From positions 1 through 64,000 of the forward strand of contig WTXG01000204.1 in the NCBI GenBank assembly GCA_022496185.1: a DNA stretch of 64,000 bases, written 5' to 3'. This DNA is from Multifurca ochricompacta. Its lineage: Eukaryota > Basidiomycota > Agaricomycetes > Russulales > Russulaceae. The translations under genes and the position numbers were made by a program. Below are positions 42,930 to 55,036 of the stretch, piece after piece; the first letter of the stretch is position 1, and each line of letters begins with the position of its first letter. The notes beneath the pieces were generated by a model. The model made no database searches. It was not told where the DNA came from and saw nothing but the letters and a program-made list of their open reading frames with translations.

Positions 42930-43199
42930 TCCCTCCATGCTGAAGGCATCTGGTCATGGATGGGAAATGAGTTGGATGAGCACACTGCCATCACAATTAA
43001 ATGAGCATATCGCCAGCCAGAGATCCAACTTCTCTAACTCTTTGAGTGCGAGATAGACATGGTGTTCAGAGGCATATCGCGGTGATTTGCTTATGCAAAC
43101 TGAAACCATACACACCTCTTGCATCACTCTCGAAGTTAAGAGTTTTTCTCATGGTGGGAAAGTGAAACTGGTATACAAAGTCTCCAGATTCCAGCTCTC

Positions 43200-46100
43200 T
43201 CATTCCAGCATAAGTCCAAGTCCATTGACCATGGTTTCAAATGACGCTCTTGGTAGAGACTTAGTAAAGCCATCTGCCAGCATCTCACCTGTGGGGGTAC
43301 GCACTAACTCGATTGTGCATGATTCAATGTACCCCCTAATGGCATGGTACTTGATTGGTATATGCTTTGACCGCCTTCCTGTGACTGGGTTTAATGCCAA
43401 ATCCACGGCACCCTTGTTGTCACAGTGGAGTAGTATAGGGGAGGATACCTCATACCCTAATTCCTCCATAAAAGTCCTATACCACACTGCCTGATTTGCA
43501 GCCTCAGAGAGGCTCATATATTTGGCCTCAGTGGTGGACTGTGCTACTGTTTTCTGCTTCCTGGAACACCATGAAATGGCAGCATTTGCCAAGAAAAACA
43601 CATAGCCTGAGGTAGAGCGGCAGTCCTCTTGATCTCCCCATGAGGAATCTGCAAAGCCATGAAGGCCACTATCCCCATTCCCTCCAGAATACCACAACTT
43701 GTAGTCTTTTGTGCTATTAAGATACTTTAAGACATATTTTGCAAGTCGCATATGATCTTGAGAGGGATTTGAAGCGTATTGACTAAGGCGCGCCACAGCA
43801 AAACTGATGTCGGGTCTGCTTCCAATCTGCACCCATAGCAGAGACCCCATCAACTGTTGGTACTTCTTTATATCAGAAGTAGATGCCTGGCCTTCAAATT
43901 TGACCAGATGTACATCAGTGCCAGAGGGAAGAGGAGTATATACTCGGTTGGAATCCCTCATCCCAAACTTCTCAATAATAGATAAAACGTAGGCTGCCTG
44001 GTCAATCTCCAGTGTCTTGTTAGGACGATCCCTGGTGATATTAACTCCAAGGTATGACTGGATTTCTCCCAGGTCAGTCATCTCATATCGATTAGATAGA
44101 GCTGACTTCAGCCACATTATCTTATTATTGGAAGACCCAAGTATAGTAATGTCATCTACATAGAGAATGACATAAAGTGAATCATCCTCCTCCTTTTGAT
44201 GATACACGTATACTCCTGCATCAGAGTACGTCCGAGTAAAACCCAGTTCATTAAGAACTGCATGGAACTGTAGATTCCATGCTCGGGAAGCTTGTTTGAG
44301 GCCATATAAAGCTTTTTGTAGCCTACAAACTTTGGACTCTTGACCAGTAACGACGAAACCAACTGGTTGCTCCATATAAATCTCTTCATCCAGATCGCCA
44401 TGAAGGAATGCTGACTTGACATCCATTTGGTGGATTTCCCAATCCTCTAGCATAGCTAGCGCTAGTAATAATCTGAGTGATTCAAATCTGGCGACTGGAG
44501 AGAATGTTTCGTCAAAGTCCACCCCTTCTATTTGGGTGAAACCTTTTGCCACGAGCCTAGCACGAAACCGTCCATCTGGCTTCAGCTTAAAAACCCATTT
44601 TGACTTGACAGCCTTTCTTCCCTTTGGAAGATCCTCAAGGCGCCACACATTAAGTTTATCTAAGGCATCAATTTCATATTTACATGCCTCAAGCCATTCA
44701 TTGGCATTGTCAGATTGCATTGCCTCCTGATAAGTCAGGGGATCTCTATAAGAGACTCCTGCGGCATTGAGCAATTCCATATGTCCCAATCTGGAGGAAC
44801 CTTGCACAAACTCAGCATTATCCTCATTATAAAATCAAGGATTCATGCGACGTGATCGTTTGGGACGGGCAGTATCAAGATCTAAATCTTCCTGCACAGC
44901 CCTATCACGTTGCTGAGAGCATGGACTTTCCCTAGTAAAAACTGGTTGGGAAATCTTGCTGACATTTTTCTTAGTTTGTCTTTTGGCACAGGTTCTCTGG
45001 GGGAGTTCAGATGGCTCCATGATTTGGGATGGTGGTGTCTGATAGATAGTTTGATCGTGTGTGTCAATTTCATTATCAGGTGTGGTAGGCTCAGGATTTA
45101 TTTGAGGAGGTTCCACTACCTCCTGTTCCTCAACCTCGGCGTCCTTGTCTTCAGGAGCCTGAGGAACCGTGGCTATTACTGGCTGAGGCTGGACAGGCCT
45201 CTCACTTTCTAACACAAAAGGCGTAACTTTTTCCTTTTGTTTTCCCTTGCTGTCCTTTGCAAGGTTGGAAGGGAAGGATCCTTCATCAAATGTCACATCT
45301 CTTGACAATACGAAGGATCGAGTACACATATCCCAAAGAAGATATCCTTTAGAGTGGGGTGCATACCCGACAAAGACTGTTTCCCTGGCTTTATGATCCA
45401 GTTTACGTCTTTTATCCTCTGGGACAGTATAATAGGCTAAGCAGCCAAAGATTTTAAAGTATGAGACATCTGGAATGTCCCCATCCAGAAGCTCAAGCGG
45501 TGTCCTCCACTTATTTGAACAGATTGGTGTTCTGTTGTATATGTGGCAGGCTGTTTGCACTGCACATTCCCAGAAACCAAGGGAAAGACCAGCATGATGC
45601 AGCATACTGGTGGCCTTTTCCATGATGGTTCTGTTGAACCTTTCAGCCCTTCCGTTCTGTTGTGGGGAATATGGCATTGTCAATTTATGCTCTATGCCTG
45701 CCTGCTCAAGTATAGACTTCAGCTCCCTATTGACAAATTCGCCACCTCGGTCTGTGTGTAAGGTCTTTATTTTCCTGTCTGTTTTATTTTCCAGGAATGC
45801 CTTAATGTTACAGAATGTCGAGGTAAAGTCACTTTTAGCTTTCATAGCAACAACTAGGGCAGTTCTGCTAAAGTCGTCTATGAAAGTGGTGAAGTATAGG
45901 TTCTCTTGAATTGAGGTACATTGCAATGGACCAACTAAGTCACTATGAATGACCTCCAAGGGTGCTGAAGCTCTCTTTTGAGAGGGAGGGAATGGAAGAC
46001 AGTGTGATTTTCCCATTTCACAGCCATAACATGGCTTGTTTTCCACTTGGCTATTATCAATGCTAAGGCCTTTTACAGCCTTAGGAGCATATCTTTTGAG

Positions 46101-47560
46101 GGCCTCTTTTGACATATGACCCATTCACAAATGCCAGGTGTCAAGGCTAGTTGATGCAGATTTGTGGGATGCAGTATTTAGATTCTGCATAGTTTTCCCA
46201 AGGACCCAATAGAGTCCCATAGCCTTGACACCTTCCGCTATAATTGTATTATTGTACTTTATTTTGACCTCAGATGGAGAAAATTCCACTGAGCCACCCT
46301 TGTCTGTGATGCAGCTTGTCGACAGTATTCTTTCACTGCCAGGCATGTAAAAGACATTGTTCAACTCTAACTCATAATTATTACGAGTTTTGAGTATGAC
46401 TTTGCCTGTCCCTTCAACTTGGACTACGGATCCATCACCGATTGTAACCTGATGTCCCTTGTGTGGGAAATACTCAGAGAAGTCATCTAGGTATGGTGTA
46501 AAGTGGGTGGTGGCTCCGCTGTCCATCATCCAAGGGTTGCTGCCATCATCGACTTCTTGTGTGTGCTCGGTCATCATATAAAGTGAAATACGAGGTGTCT
46601 CATGCACCTCCTGTATTCTGCCACTACCATTAACTATGGTAGCTACTTGTGTGGAGTTATTATGTGTACTGGGGCCTTGCCCCTTCCTCTTGTTGCCCTT
46701 TTTGCCTGCATTAGCATTGGCTCTGTCCTGTTTCCTTTGCCGACATTCATTAGCCTTGTGGCCCGGCTTCTGGCAATAGAAGCAGGTGACATCATTGGAC
46801 GATGATGCACCTGCAGGTTGTGGCGTGAAAGTTACTTGTTTTTTATTTTTATTTTTGTTGACATGGGCTGCCTTGTTAAGGGCAGCCCCAACACCACTTC
46901 CTGCGGGGCTGGCTAGTCGGCTTTCCTCATTTAGGAACCTTTGTACAAGGTCCTGAGGGGAAAGGCGGTCAGGAGGTCCTGACGCCAGGATAGAGCCAGC
47001 AATGGCTGAATAGGATGGAGGTAGGGATTGGAGCAAAATAAAGCTCATTTGGAGATCAGAGATCTCCATCCCATTCTCTTCAGAGTGCTCCTCACATCCA
47101 GCACACGCTGCAACTGGGGTCTGAATTGTTTCCCCTCCTCCAAGCGGAAGGAGGACACAGAACACCACAAGTTGTAGGTGGCCATGCTACCCACTGAGCC
47201 ATAGAGCGATTCCAAACGCTCATACTTGGCATTGACAGAAGGATAAGTTCTGTCTGAGGCAATTTGAGAGTATGTTTCTGGTGACGTTACCATCACCAGA
47301 ACTCCCATAAGGACTTCCTCCACCCTGTTCCATTCTAGGTACATTGGCTCCGACCAAAGTGCAAAGCGCTTGGCATACTCGTCATCCTTTTCTCCATCCT
47401 CTGGCTTGGGAGGATTCAGGAACTCAGGGGCATCATGCGTGATGTGCCTCTTCATCCCATTGATCCTCAGCAGGGCAGTGAAAGACACCGACCACTGCTG
47501 CCAGTTGGAGCCATCAAGTTTGTTGAACTTGAAAGTGGGGGGGAAGACGATGGAAGACAT
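43200..47560 (-). pseudogene. Cop-3 gag-pol polyprotein, one frameshift and two stops
   Basis: Starts MSSIVFPPTFKFNKLDGSNW at 47560. A 1-nt deletion relative to Cop-1 near 47090 shifts the frame (RSTLKRMG instead of RSTLKENG). A TGA near 46124 (WHL*MGHM) and a TGA near 44833 (NP*FYNED) complete the damage. Otherwise open: knuckle CFYCQKPGHKANEC; protease WMMDSGATTHF; integrase HSDLVGPL, HTDRGGEF, NGRAERF; RT LYVDDITILGSSN near 44140; RNase H FADSSWGDQED and HCDNKGAVDLALNP; end NGLGLMLE. It is very close to Cop-1 in sequence. Confidence 0.93.
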
Positions 47561-48474
47561 TGAGATGATTTAAAAAGTTGATCCTGGTTCCAAGGAGCAG
47601 TTAGAACCAGTTGTCCAGGTCTCATTTAAGAGGGCCCATCCATTCTGTGGCGCTATGCTTCAGAACTTAAAAAAGTCCTGCCTCTGATGTGTGACTTCTA
47701 AGTAGTATAGTAGACTGTCTAGTGCCATCTACAACAAGTCCTAAGCCCACATCAGGGGGACTATGTGTAAATAGATGGGGAGTCATGTCATGGAGGAGCC
47801 AACTGCAAGTTCCACTAGAGACAAAGGGTATAGAGCCCTTCCTCTAGTGCTGGTGGTGGAGTCCATGATTAAGCCCTAGATGATTGGGGCCATGACTATA
47901 GTAGACTATTAGGTTTCCTCTGGTTGGGGCAAACCCCCAATGAAAGCAGTGGGTGCTTCTGCCCAGAGACAAAACCCTCTAGCTACTGTGTAAATACTAT
48001 AGTAGTTCAAGCCTACTTGTATCGAGCCCAAGCGTCATGGGAGTGACTACCCATGCCTTGTTCTAGACCCTAAACTCTACCAGCAGGTCGCTAAACCTGG
48101 CTTACGGATCGAGCCAAGCATTGACTGAACCTATAGCTCCAAGCCTTCTGGGCAAGGGGCCTACTAAGACTATGGATGGGACGAAAACCCAGCTATAACT
48201 AAGAATACTATTTACCTAGAGCGCACATGAGGAACTCAAGGTGTTTCACCTGCTTAGGGTCCCTCATCACCTCTTGCAAGAATCCCCTGAGGGACTAGCC
48301 AGACAGATCAAGGTGGGCACATAAAGCGCACCACCTTGCGGACAGTTAAGGGCAAAAGAAGAAAATCGAAGCTCACTGTGACAACTGATTGGGAAGAAAG
48401 AGGAAGTCTTGAAGCAGTGAGCTTGAAGAAGTGTAGGACTGATCAAAGTAGAGAACAGATCAGTAAAGCGTGCC
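47561..48474 (-). other. Cop-3 untranslated leader
   Basis: About 914 nt without a frame, nearly the same as 12264-13176 in Cop-1. Confidence 0.6.
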
Positions 48475-48488
48475 CAGGGCCCATAACC
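48475..48488 (-). promoter_or_regulatory. Cop-3 primer binding site, tRNA-iMet anticodon-arm type
   Basis: Minus-strand GGTTATGGGCCCTG directly inside the 5' LTR, identical to Cop-1 and Cop-4. Confidence 0.85.
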
Positions 48489-48988
48489 TGTGAAACAGGC
48501 ATGAGGCACAGCATACTGACTGTAAAGTTTTAGCGGGTTAGGCTGTAAAGACAAGTTACTTCAGAGGTAGAAGAAACTCTATATTACTATACTACACACC
48601 TGTAAAGACAAGTTCTATATACAGAGTTAGTCTAGAGGTAATGAAGATAGTAGAGAGGACAACTTACACTTCAGAGGTAGAAGAAACTCTGAAGTGTAAG
48701 AGACGAAACAGACACCCTTATATACAATCCAAGGGATGGTCTGTGCACTGGGAATAAGTCCACAAGTGCCAGACAAAGTCCAAACAATAAACATGAGGGA
48801 GAAAGGCCATTGGCCACTACAGAAATCACATGTTACATAGTGCATCAGTCAGCTACTGCAGAATGTGAGAAAGAAAGTAATAAAGATATAGTAAAAGTCC
48901 GAAACTCCGGAATCTAATCTAATCCATAAAGTAGCTAATCTAATCACCTGATGCCTGAAGCATCACCGAACATCTTCTGTGTTCAACA
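48489..48988 (-). repeat. Cop-3 5' LTR
   Basis: 500 bp, with three G/A differences from 42430-42929. Confidence 0.95.
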
Positions 48989-50090
48989 ACACAGACCTTA
49001 ACATCCAAGTTGGAGAAACAATGAAAACTGTTCAATTCCTTGTCACTAATCTAGGAGACAAAGACCTCATCTTGGGGTATCTGTGGCTTGCAGCCTTTGA
49101 ACCAAGGATTAACTGGGCAGATGCTACAATGGACAAAGAATTCTACCCCATTGTCATTACCTCCTTAGGATATGATTATGTGGCTTGCCACCCACTCTCC
49201 CAAGCCATAGTTATTGGGGCAGCAGCTACCTGAGATGATATGGAATGGCAAGACCAAGTCTACTGCTATGTCACCAAGGCATTGGAACTAGCACAAAAGG
49301 CCATTGAAGGACAAGATGAGAAGATGTTTGAGAAAGTAGTGCCAAAAGAATACCATCACCACTACAAGGTGTTCTCTGAAGAGGAGTCCCAATGGTTCCC
49401 ACCTTCATGACCTTGGGACCACACCATTGACTTCATACCAAATACTCCACCTGCTATCAACTGTAAAATCTATCCCCTGTCACCACCAGAACAGAAAGCA
49501 CTTACTGCTTTCTTGGAAGAACATCTTGCCAAGGGATACATCCATCTATCTAAGTCACCCTATGCCTCACCATTCTTCTTTATCAAAAAGAAGGACAGCA
49601 AACTCTGTCCAGTGCAGGATTACAGAAGAATCAATGCTTACACTGTTAGAAATGCATATCCCCTCCCCCTCATACCTGAACTCATCAATACCATGTGAGA
49701 CAAGGCCTTATTCTTGAAGATAGATATCTGATGGGGATATAATAATGTGTGCATTTGTGAAGGGGATCAGGGCAAAGCAGCCTTTAAAACCAACCAAGGA
49801 CTTTTTGAACCTAATGTGATGATTCAATTTCCTTTCTTCTTTAATCTGCTTTGCTGTCTGGATGACCATATGATGATGTCAGCTGATCTATCCAACTAGA
49901 TTGACTGACTGTATGATGCAGAGGGCATAACCCCTCCTGACCTTGTATACTGATCTAGCCCATCTATTATTACATTTCTATGACATAGGTATGATGTAGC
50001 TATGAAGTCACTGTGATGCAGTATGATATCATACTAGTATACCTACATTACTTTACTGGCTAGATCCCCTCCTAGGATAGCAACCTGATG

Positions 50091-50136
50091 TATTTAAGCC
50101 TGCTTAGTTCTGAAGAACAGACCTTAAGTCTGTTCT
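50091..50136 (+). promoter_or_regulatory. Gyp-7 TATA box, predicted transcript start and self-primer
   Basis: TATTTAA at 50091-50097. TAAGTCTGTTCT at 50125-50136 begins 34 nt downstream. It is the exact complement of AGAACAGACTTA at 50391-50402. Confidence 0.72.
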
Positions 50137-50390
50137 CTTGTGCTCAATACAGGTGCTTCAAAGACTCACAGAAATCCCTTGAGCCTCCCTAAGTTGTGTC
50201 TTAGGAGGTCTTTGAACCCCAGTAGCTTGTGGCAGGACTTAGCATTGCTGCTCAATTCCACAATCTTGTGTGCACCCCTCTATCTTGTGTGGGCCTGACC
50301 CATCTTGATTGTTGTCTTGATCTTGACTTAGTTAACTTGAGTTGATCAATTCCTTGACATTTGACACAGCACACACCTGGCTGTGACATT

Positions 50391-50402
50391 AGAACAGACT
50401 TA
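50391..50402 (+). promoter_or_regulatory. Gyp-7 primer binding site (self-primer type)
   Basis: AGAACAGACTTA, 2 nt after the LTR end at 50388. Full 12-nt complement of 50125-50136. No tRNA-type site. Confidence 0.72.
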
Positions 50403-50479
50403 CAGACTTCACAAGAACAGATAAACTCACCAGAGCCACAAGGAGATGATGATGCATCCCTTGCCCTGACACCCAACAC

Positions 50480-51045
50480 CATGACTTCCATCCGATTCCC
50501 TTTTGTGCTCCCTCCTAGGACCAGTGACAACCTTCCCCAACATTTGAAGCAATCTGCGCATTGGCTTGAAGTGCATGAACAAGACATTCCCTTCTGCAGT
50601 TACTGGGTCCCATATCGACAGACTAACCTTGCTGTTGATTGGTATTGAGGCATTTGGTACCACATACATCCTAATAACTGAAGTCAGATAGAAGCTGTGT
50701 GCATAGCACCTGAAGAAACAGGATTGAACTTACCTGAAGAACCCTTCCTCACACCTATTGCACTCCCCACATTACCACCAGCAGTCTCTTTGTTGAGCAA
50801 TTCCACAACATCCATGACAACAGCATTACCCACCACAGTCAGTACAACCCTGGGACAACCCTGAAGACTTTCCTTTGGGGTGTCCATCCAGTCAATGACA
50901 ATCCCTGCTCAATTCACAGGAACAGGACAGACTTTATCTGGAGGAGGTAGTCCACCTGGAGGAGGTGGCAGCCCACCAGGTCCTGCCCCAGTGTTGAACC
51001 AAGATACTGGTACAGAGGCTCCGGGATAGTGGTACAACATGATTG
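50480..51045 (+). pseudogene. Gyp-7 gag N-terminal fragment
   Basis: MTSIRFPFVLPPRTSDNLPQ, then HWLEVHEQDIPFCSYWVPYR and LAVDWY with TGA at 50646. Further open pieces continue to a Gly/Pro-rich stretch (LSGGGSPPGGGGSPPGPAP near 50930-50990). Resembles gypsy gag N-termini only loosely. It is cut by FB2. Confidence 0.5.
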
Positions 51046-51423
51046 TGATCACGCGTAGATACAGTGCCTCACAAAACTGAGTCAATGTTTTGCACTTTTG
51101 CACTGTTTGTTGAATATCACATCAGCCAAAACAAATATAAACAAAGTCTTGGTATACCATAAAAGGTACAAGATAAGGGTTATGTAATGCAACAATAATT
51201 ATGTAAGTCTGATCAAAACATGTGAAGCTATGCCCATTTCAAATTGGGGACTCATTGACTCACTTTTGTGAGGGGGTATCAGAAATATCAGAATCTGATG
51301 CTCCACCAAATGTACAGCAACCAATCCTTAATATATGGTTACCATAGTTATCTTAATATTGATGGGACCTGGAATAGAGCTATTTAATCATGGTTTACAT
51401 TCCCAGAATATTATAATTTCCCA

Positions 51424-52419
51424 ATGCACCCCACCTCCTCTGCTCAGAAAGAAAACATGCTCTCTCTGGCCTCTGAAGGTCATTCCACTCACACTATTGC
51501 CTCCAGACTCAGCCTCAGCCAGTCCACAGTCTCTAGGATGTTGAACACAGGACGTGTTTGGTGATGCTTCAGGCATCAGGAGATTAGATTAGCTATTTGT
51601 GGATTAGATTAGATTCCGGAGTTTCGGACTTTTTACTATATCATTATTACTTTCTTTCTCACAATCCGCAGTAGCTGACTGATGTACCTTAGTAATGATG
51701 CACAAGCATGTGATACCTTATTGGCCAATGGCCTTTATCCCTCTTGTTTACTGTTTGGACTTTGTCTGGCACTTGTGGACTTATTCCCAGTGCACAGACC
51801 ATCCCTTGAAGAGTATATAAGGGTGTCTGTTTTGTCTCTTACACTTCAGAGTTTCTTCTATCTCTGAAGTGTAAGTCCCTTCTCTTACTTACTATCATAC
51901 CTTGAGACTAACGCTCTTAGTAGTAACTTGTCTTCGTCTAGGTCAGTAGTATAGTGAATTAGAGTTTCTTCTATCTCTGAAGTTAACTTGTCTTCGTCTA
52001 GCCTAACCTGCTAACATTTACAGTCAGTATGCTGCACACCATACCTGTTTCACATAGGACACTCAGAACCCTCCTTCCCAACCATCAGTCACCTCATTTT
52101 GGTCATCCTTCCAAGCTGTCTGCTACCTCTGAACATGCTATCATCATACAAATCACCACAGGAAAGGTTGCCAATGCTGTCCAGGCCACAAAGCACATCA
52201 ATTCCATCATCCCCAACCATGTCTCTTCACAAACTGTGCACTGGGTTCTTAAACAACATTCATTCAAGGCTGTAACAAAGAAGAAAAGGCCACTACTCTC
52301 TGCAGTACATTGCAAGAAGCACTTAGCCTTTGCTTTGAAGTACCAAAACTGGACTATGGAGGACTGGAAGAGGGTGATTTGGTCAGATGAGACCAAAATC
52401 AACAGGTTTGGGTCAGATG
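51424..52419 (+). pseudogene. FB2 Tc1-like transposase, truncated after the first catalytic Asp
   Basis: Starts MHPTSSAQKENMLSLASEGH. With the solo LTR removed the frame reads RLSLSQSTVSRTLRTLLPNH, the paired helix-turn-helix. It continues KLSATSEHAIIIQITTGKVA, HFVSSQTVHWVLKQ-like VSSQTVHWVLKQHSFKA and MEDWKRVIWSDETKINRFGS, the first Asp of the DDE triad at 52385-52395. The frame then runs into the inverted arm, so the remaining D and E are absent. Confidence 0.85.
51539..52054 (+). mobile_element. Solo copia LTR (Lc) in FB2, TSD TAGGA
   Basis: The 516-bp LTR runs TGTTGAACACAGG...CCTGTTTCACA, flanked by TAGGA at 51534-51538 and 52055-52059. The empty site is seen in the inverted arm (near 52730). 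Exon 2 is TAACTTGTCTTCGTCTAG, twice. Confidence 0.95.
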
Positions 52420-52753
52420 CCAGTCCTCCACAGTCCAGTTTTGGTACTTCAAAGCAAAGGCTAAGTGCTTCTTGCAATGTACTGCAGAGAGTAGTGGCCT
52501 TTTCTTCTTTGTTACAGCCTTGAATGAATGTTGTTTAAGAACCCAGTGCACAGTTTGTGAAGAGACATGGTTGGGGATGATGGAATTGATGTGCTTTGTG
52601 GCCTGGACAGCATTGGCAACCTTTCCTGTGGTGATTTGTATGATGATAGCATGTTCAGAGGTAGCAGACAGCTTGGAAGGATGACCAAAATGAGGTGACT
52701 GATGGTTGGGAAGGAGGGTTCTGAGTGTCCTAGAGACTGTGGACTGGCTGAGG
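52420..52753 (-). pseudogene. FB2 inverted transposase arm
   Basis: Minus strand repeats the coding sequence from SQSTVSRTLRT through KYQNWTVEDWH-like sequence. It pairs with 51520-52369 less the LTR. Ends CTGAGG at 52751-52753, in the middle of the helix-turn-helix region. Confidence 0.8.
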
Positions 52754-54100
52754 ATGGATACTATTAAGGATGTGTTTGCCTAGTACCCAATACAATTTGC
52801 CAAACTTCCATGCTTCTGCTATTATTTTTTCGCCATATTTAATTGTTGCCTTCTTATTATCAAAGAACACAGTTGCCCCTTTTTCTACTAGGGCACTGGC
52901 AGAGAGTATTTTATGTCCTCCAGGCATGTGGAGCACATTGCTCAATTCCAAGTCGAAACCTTGATCAGTCCTGATGACCACAGTGCCAACTCCATTTGTT
53001 TTGACTATGGAGTTGTCACCTAGTGATACTTCATGGGTGGTGTCGACTTTATATGTATCAAAGTCTTCAAGGTTGGGGCTGAAATGAGCCATTGCTCCAC
53101 TATCAAGCATCCAATAATCTGAGTTGATGTCCAGATTATAGGTGTGAACATAAAGGTGAATTTGAGGTGCTTCTTGCACCTCCTCTATTTTGCCACTCCC
53201 ATTAACTACAGTGGCTATAGTATGTACATGTTGGGCCTCAGCCCTCTTCTTGTTCCCTGCCTTGCCCTTTTTGGCATTCTCCAGGTCCTTCTTCTTCTTT
53301 GCGCAAGCATTGGACTTGTGTCCAGGCTTTTGGCAATAGAAGCAGACCACCCCTTGTGAACCAGGGGCAGCAGTGGGAAGTGGTGATAAATTTATATTTT
53401 TTGGTTTTGATTTGACAGGTGCAGCCTTAGATAGGACTGCACTACCACTTCCTGAGGGACCCACCAGGCAACTCTCCTCATTAAGGAACCTCTGCACAAG
53501 GTCCTGAGGAGAAAGATGCTCTGGGTCGCCAGAGGCCAGTATGGAGCCAGCAATGGCACTGTAGGAGTCAGGGAGAGCTTTCAATAGAATGAAGCTCATC
53601 TGGAGGTCATTGACCTCCATCCTGTTCTCCCTTAGGGTACTCCTGGCATCTAGAACCTTTTGTAATTGGGTTCTAAATGTCTGTCCTTCATCAAGATGGA
53701 AGGACACCAGGGCAGGCCACAAATTATATGTGGCCATGCTACCTACAGAGCCATAAAGCCACTCCAACTTATTATACTTCTCACTAAGAGAAGGATAATT
53801 GGCATCAGAAGCTACTTGTGAGTAGACTTCTTGGGTAACATTAAGAAAGAGGAGCCCTATAAGCATTTCCTCTTCTCCCATCCATTCCCTGAGAATGGGG
53901 TCAATGACTTCCTTCTGCATATTCTCCTTTTCCTCCTTGTCCTCTGGGAGGAGGGGCATATCAGGGTAAGGTGTAATATTGTGCCTTCTGAGCCCATTCA
54001 TCCTCAAAAGGGCATTGAAGTTGGCAGACCAAACCTGCCAGTTGGAGCCATCAAGGCATTCCATCTTGGAGGAGGGAGGGAAGACAATTGAAGACGGCAT
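52754..54100 (-). pseudogene. Cop-4 gag and protease, 3' truncated
   Basis: MPSSIVFPPSSKMECLDGSN at 54100 starts an open frame of about 449 codons. Copia-type gag (ATYNLWPALVSFHLDEGQTF; DLQMSFILLKALPDSYSAIA), knuckle CFYCQKPGHKSNAC, then protease YWMLDSGAMAHFSP, with Met where relatives have Thr in DSGAT. It ends KLYWVLGKHILNSIH at the FB2 junction. The sequence is clearly diverged from Cop-1/Cop-3 (a separate copia subfamily), yet the frame has no stop. Confidence 0.9.
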
Positions 54101-55022
54101 TTTGAGATGTTATGAGGTTCCTGGTTCCAAGGAGCAGTTAGAACCAGTTCCCAGGTCTCACTTAAGAGTGCCACCCCACACTGTGGCACTATGCTTCAGA
54201 ACCTAAGAAGGTCCTGCCTCTGTTGTGTGACTTTCTAGGTATAGTAAAGCTGTCTAGTGCAATCCTGCAACTAGACATAGGCTCTGGTAGACTAGCCAGA
54301 GTGTCTAGTGTAATCAGGACTGGGAGTCATGTCATGGAGGAGCCAACCGCAAGTTCCACTAGAGACAAAGGGTATATAGCCCTTCCTCTAGTGCTGGTGG
54401 TGGAGTCCATGATTAAGCCCTAGATGATTGGGGCCATGACTAAGTAGATGCCAAGTCAGTCTCTGGTAGGGCATGGTTACCCTACAAAGGTAACAAATAC
54501 TTATGCCCAGAGATGAAGACTTTATCTACTATGTATAGACTATAGTAGTGCAGTCTACTTGTATCGAGCCCAAGTGTCATGGGAGTGACTACCCATGCCT
54601 TGTTCTAGACCCTAAACTCCACATGTGGGTTGCTAAACCCAGCTTACAGATAGAGCCAAGCATTGACTGGACTTAAAGCCACAAGCTTCTGGCTATAGGC
54701 CTACTAAAGCTATCTATGGGATGAAGACCCAGCTACAACTATGAAAGTTACTAATACCTAGTGCACACTCAAGGAGCTCAAGGTGTTTCACCTGCTTAGG
54801 GTCCCTCATCACCTTTTGCAAGAACCCCAAAGGGCTAGCCAAACAGTTCAGGATGAGCAGTAAACTGCATCATCCTGTGGGGTGTTAAGGTGCACAGATG
54901 GTAAATAAAGAAGCTCACAGATAAAAGTGGTGGGAAAGACTTGGAGCTTTTTGAGAGCTTGGTGTGCGAGAGCAAGTTGGGCTGTTAATGAACAAAGGGA
55001 AAATAACAGTCAGTATGAGTGG
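54101..55022 (-). other. Cop-4 untranslated leader
   Basis: About 920 nt with no frame. Shares blocks with the Cop-1 leader (TATCGAGCCCAAG; GGGAGTGACTACCCATGCC; CTAAACCCAGCTTAC) despite overall divergence. Confidence 0.6.
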
Positions 55023-55036
55023 CAGGGCCCATAACC

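Larger units (their letters stand above)
42430..48988 (-). mobile_element. Cop-3: complete, recent copia element, TSD ACACA
   Basis: 6.56 kb on the minus strand, flanked by ACACA at 42425-42429 and 48989-48993, within the Gyp-6 protease. The two 500-bp LTRs differ at only three G/A positions that I could find, so it is young. Organised as Cop-1. Confidence 0.96.
42149..49814 (+). pseudogene. Gyp-6 pol: protease and RT start, split by Cop-3, 3' truncated
   Basis: Follows gag by -1 shift (KGFLIGLNPLAWARALHVTS). Retropepsin ILVDSGATDNFISP at 42275-42315. Cop-3 enters at 42430, and the frame rejoins as HYTDLNIQVGE at 48994. ILGYLWLAAF near 49070; then [45 protein letters not shown]. It stops at 49814 where the Lt LTR of Gyp-7 begins. 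RT catalytic YMDD and everything downstream are missing. TGA stops near 49231, 49408, 49696 and 49729. Confidence 0.87.
49815..51059 (+). mobile_element. Gyp-7: truncated gypsy of the Lt family (5' LTR and gag start)
   Basis: 5' LTR 49815-50388 (TGTGATGATTC...GGCTGTGACA), then a primer site and the start of gag, cut at 51060 by FB2. The exact LTR start is uncertain by a few bases because TGTGATG also fits the Gyp-6 target. The far end and TSD are missing. Confidence 0.8.
51062..52753. mobile_element. FB2: Tc1/mariner-like element folded into a palindrome
   Basis: Left end CAGTGCCTCACAAAACTGAG directly after TA (51060-51061), a typical Tc1 terminus. The left half carries the transposase start to the first catalytic Asp. 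It is followed, after about 50 nt (52370-52419), by an inverted copy of the same coding region (52420-52753). No right terminus exists: the inverted arm stops at 52753 against Cop-4. Confidence 0.8.
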
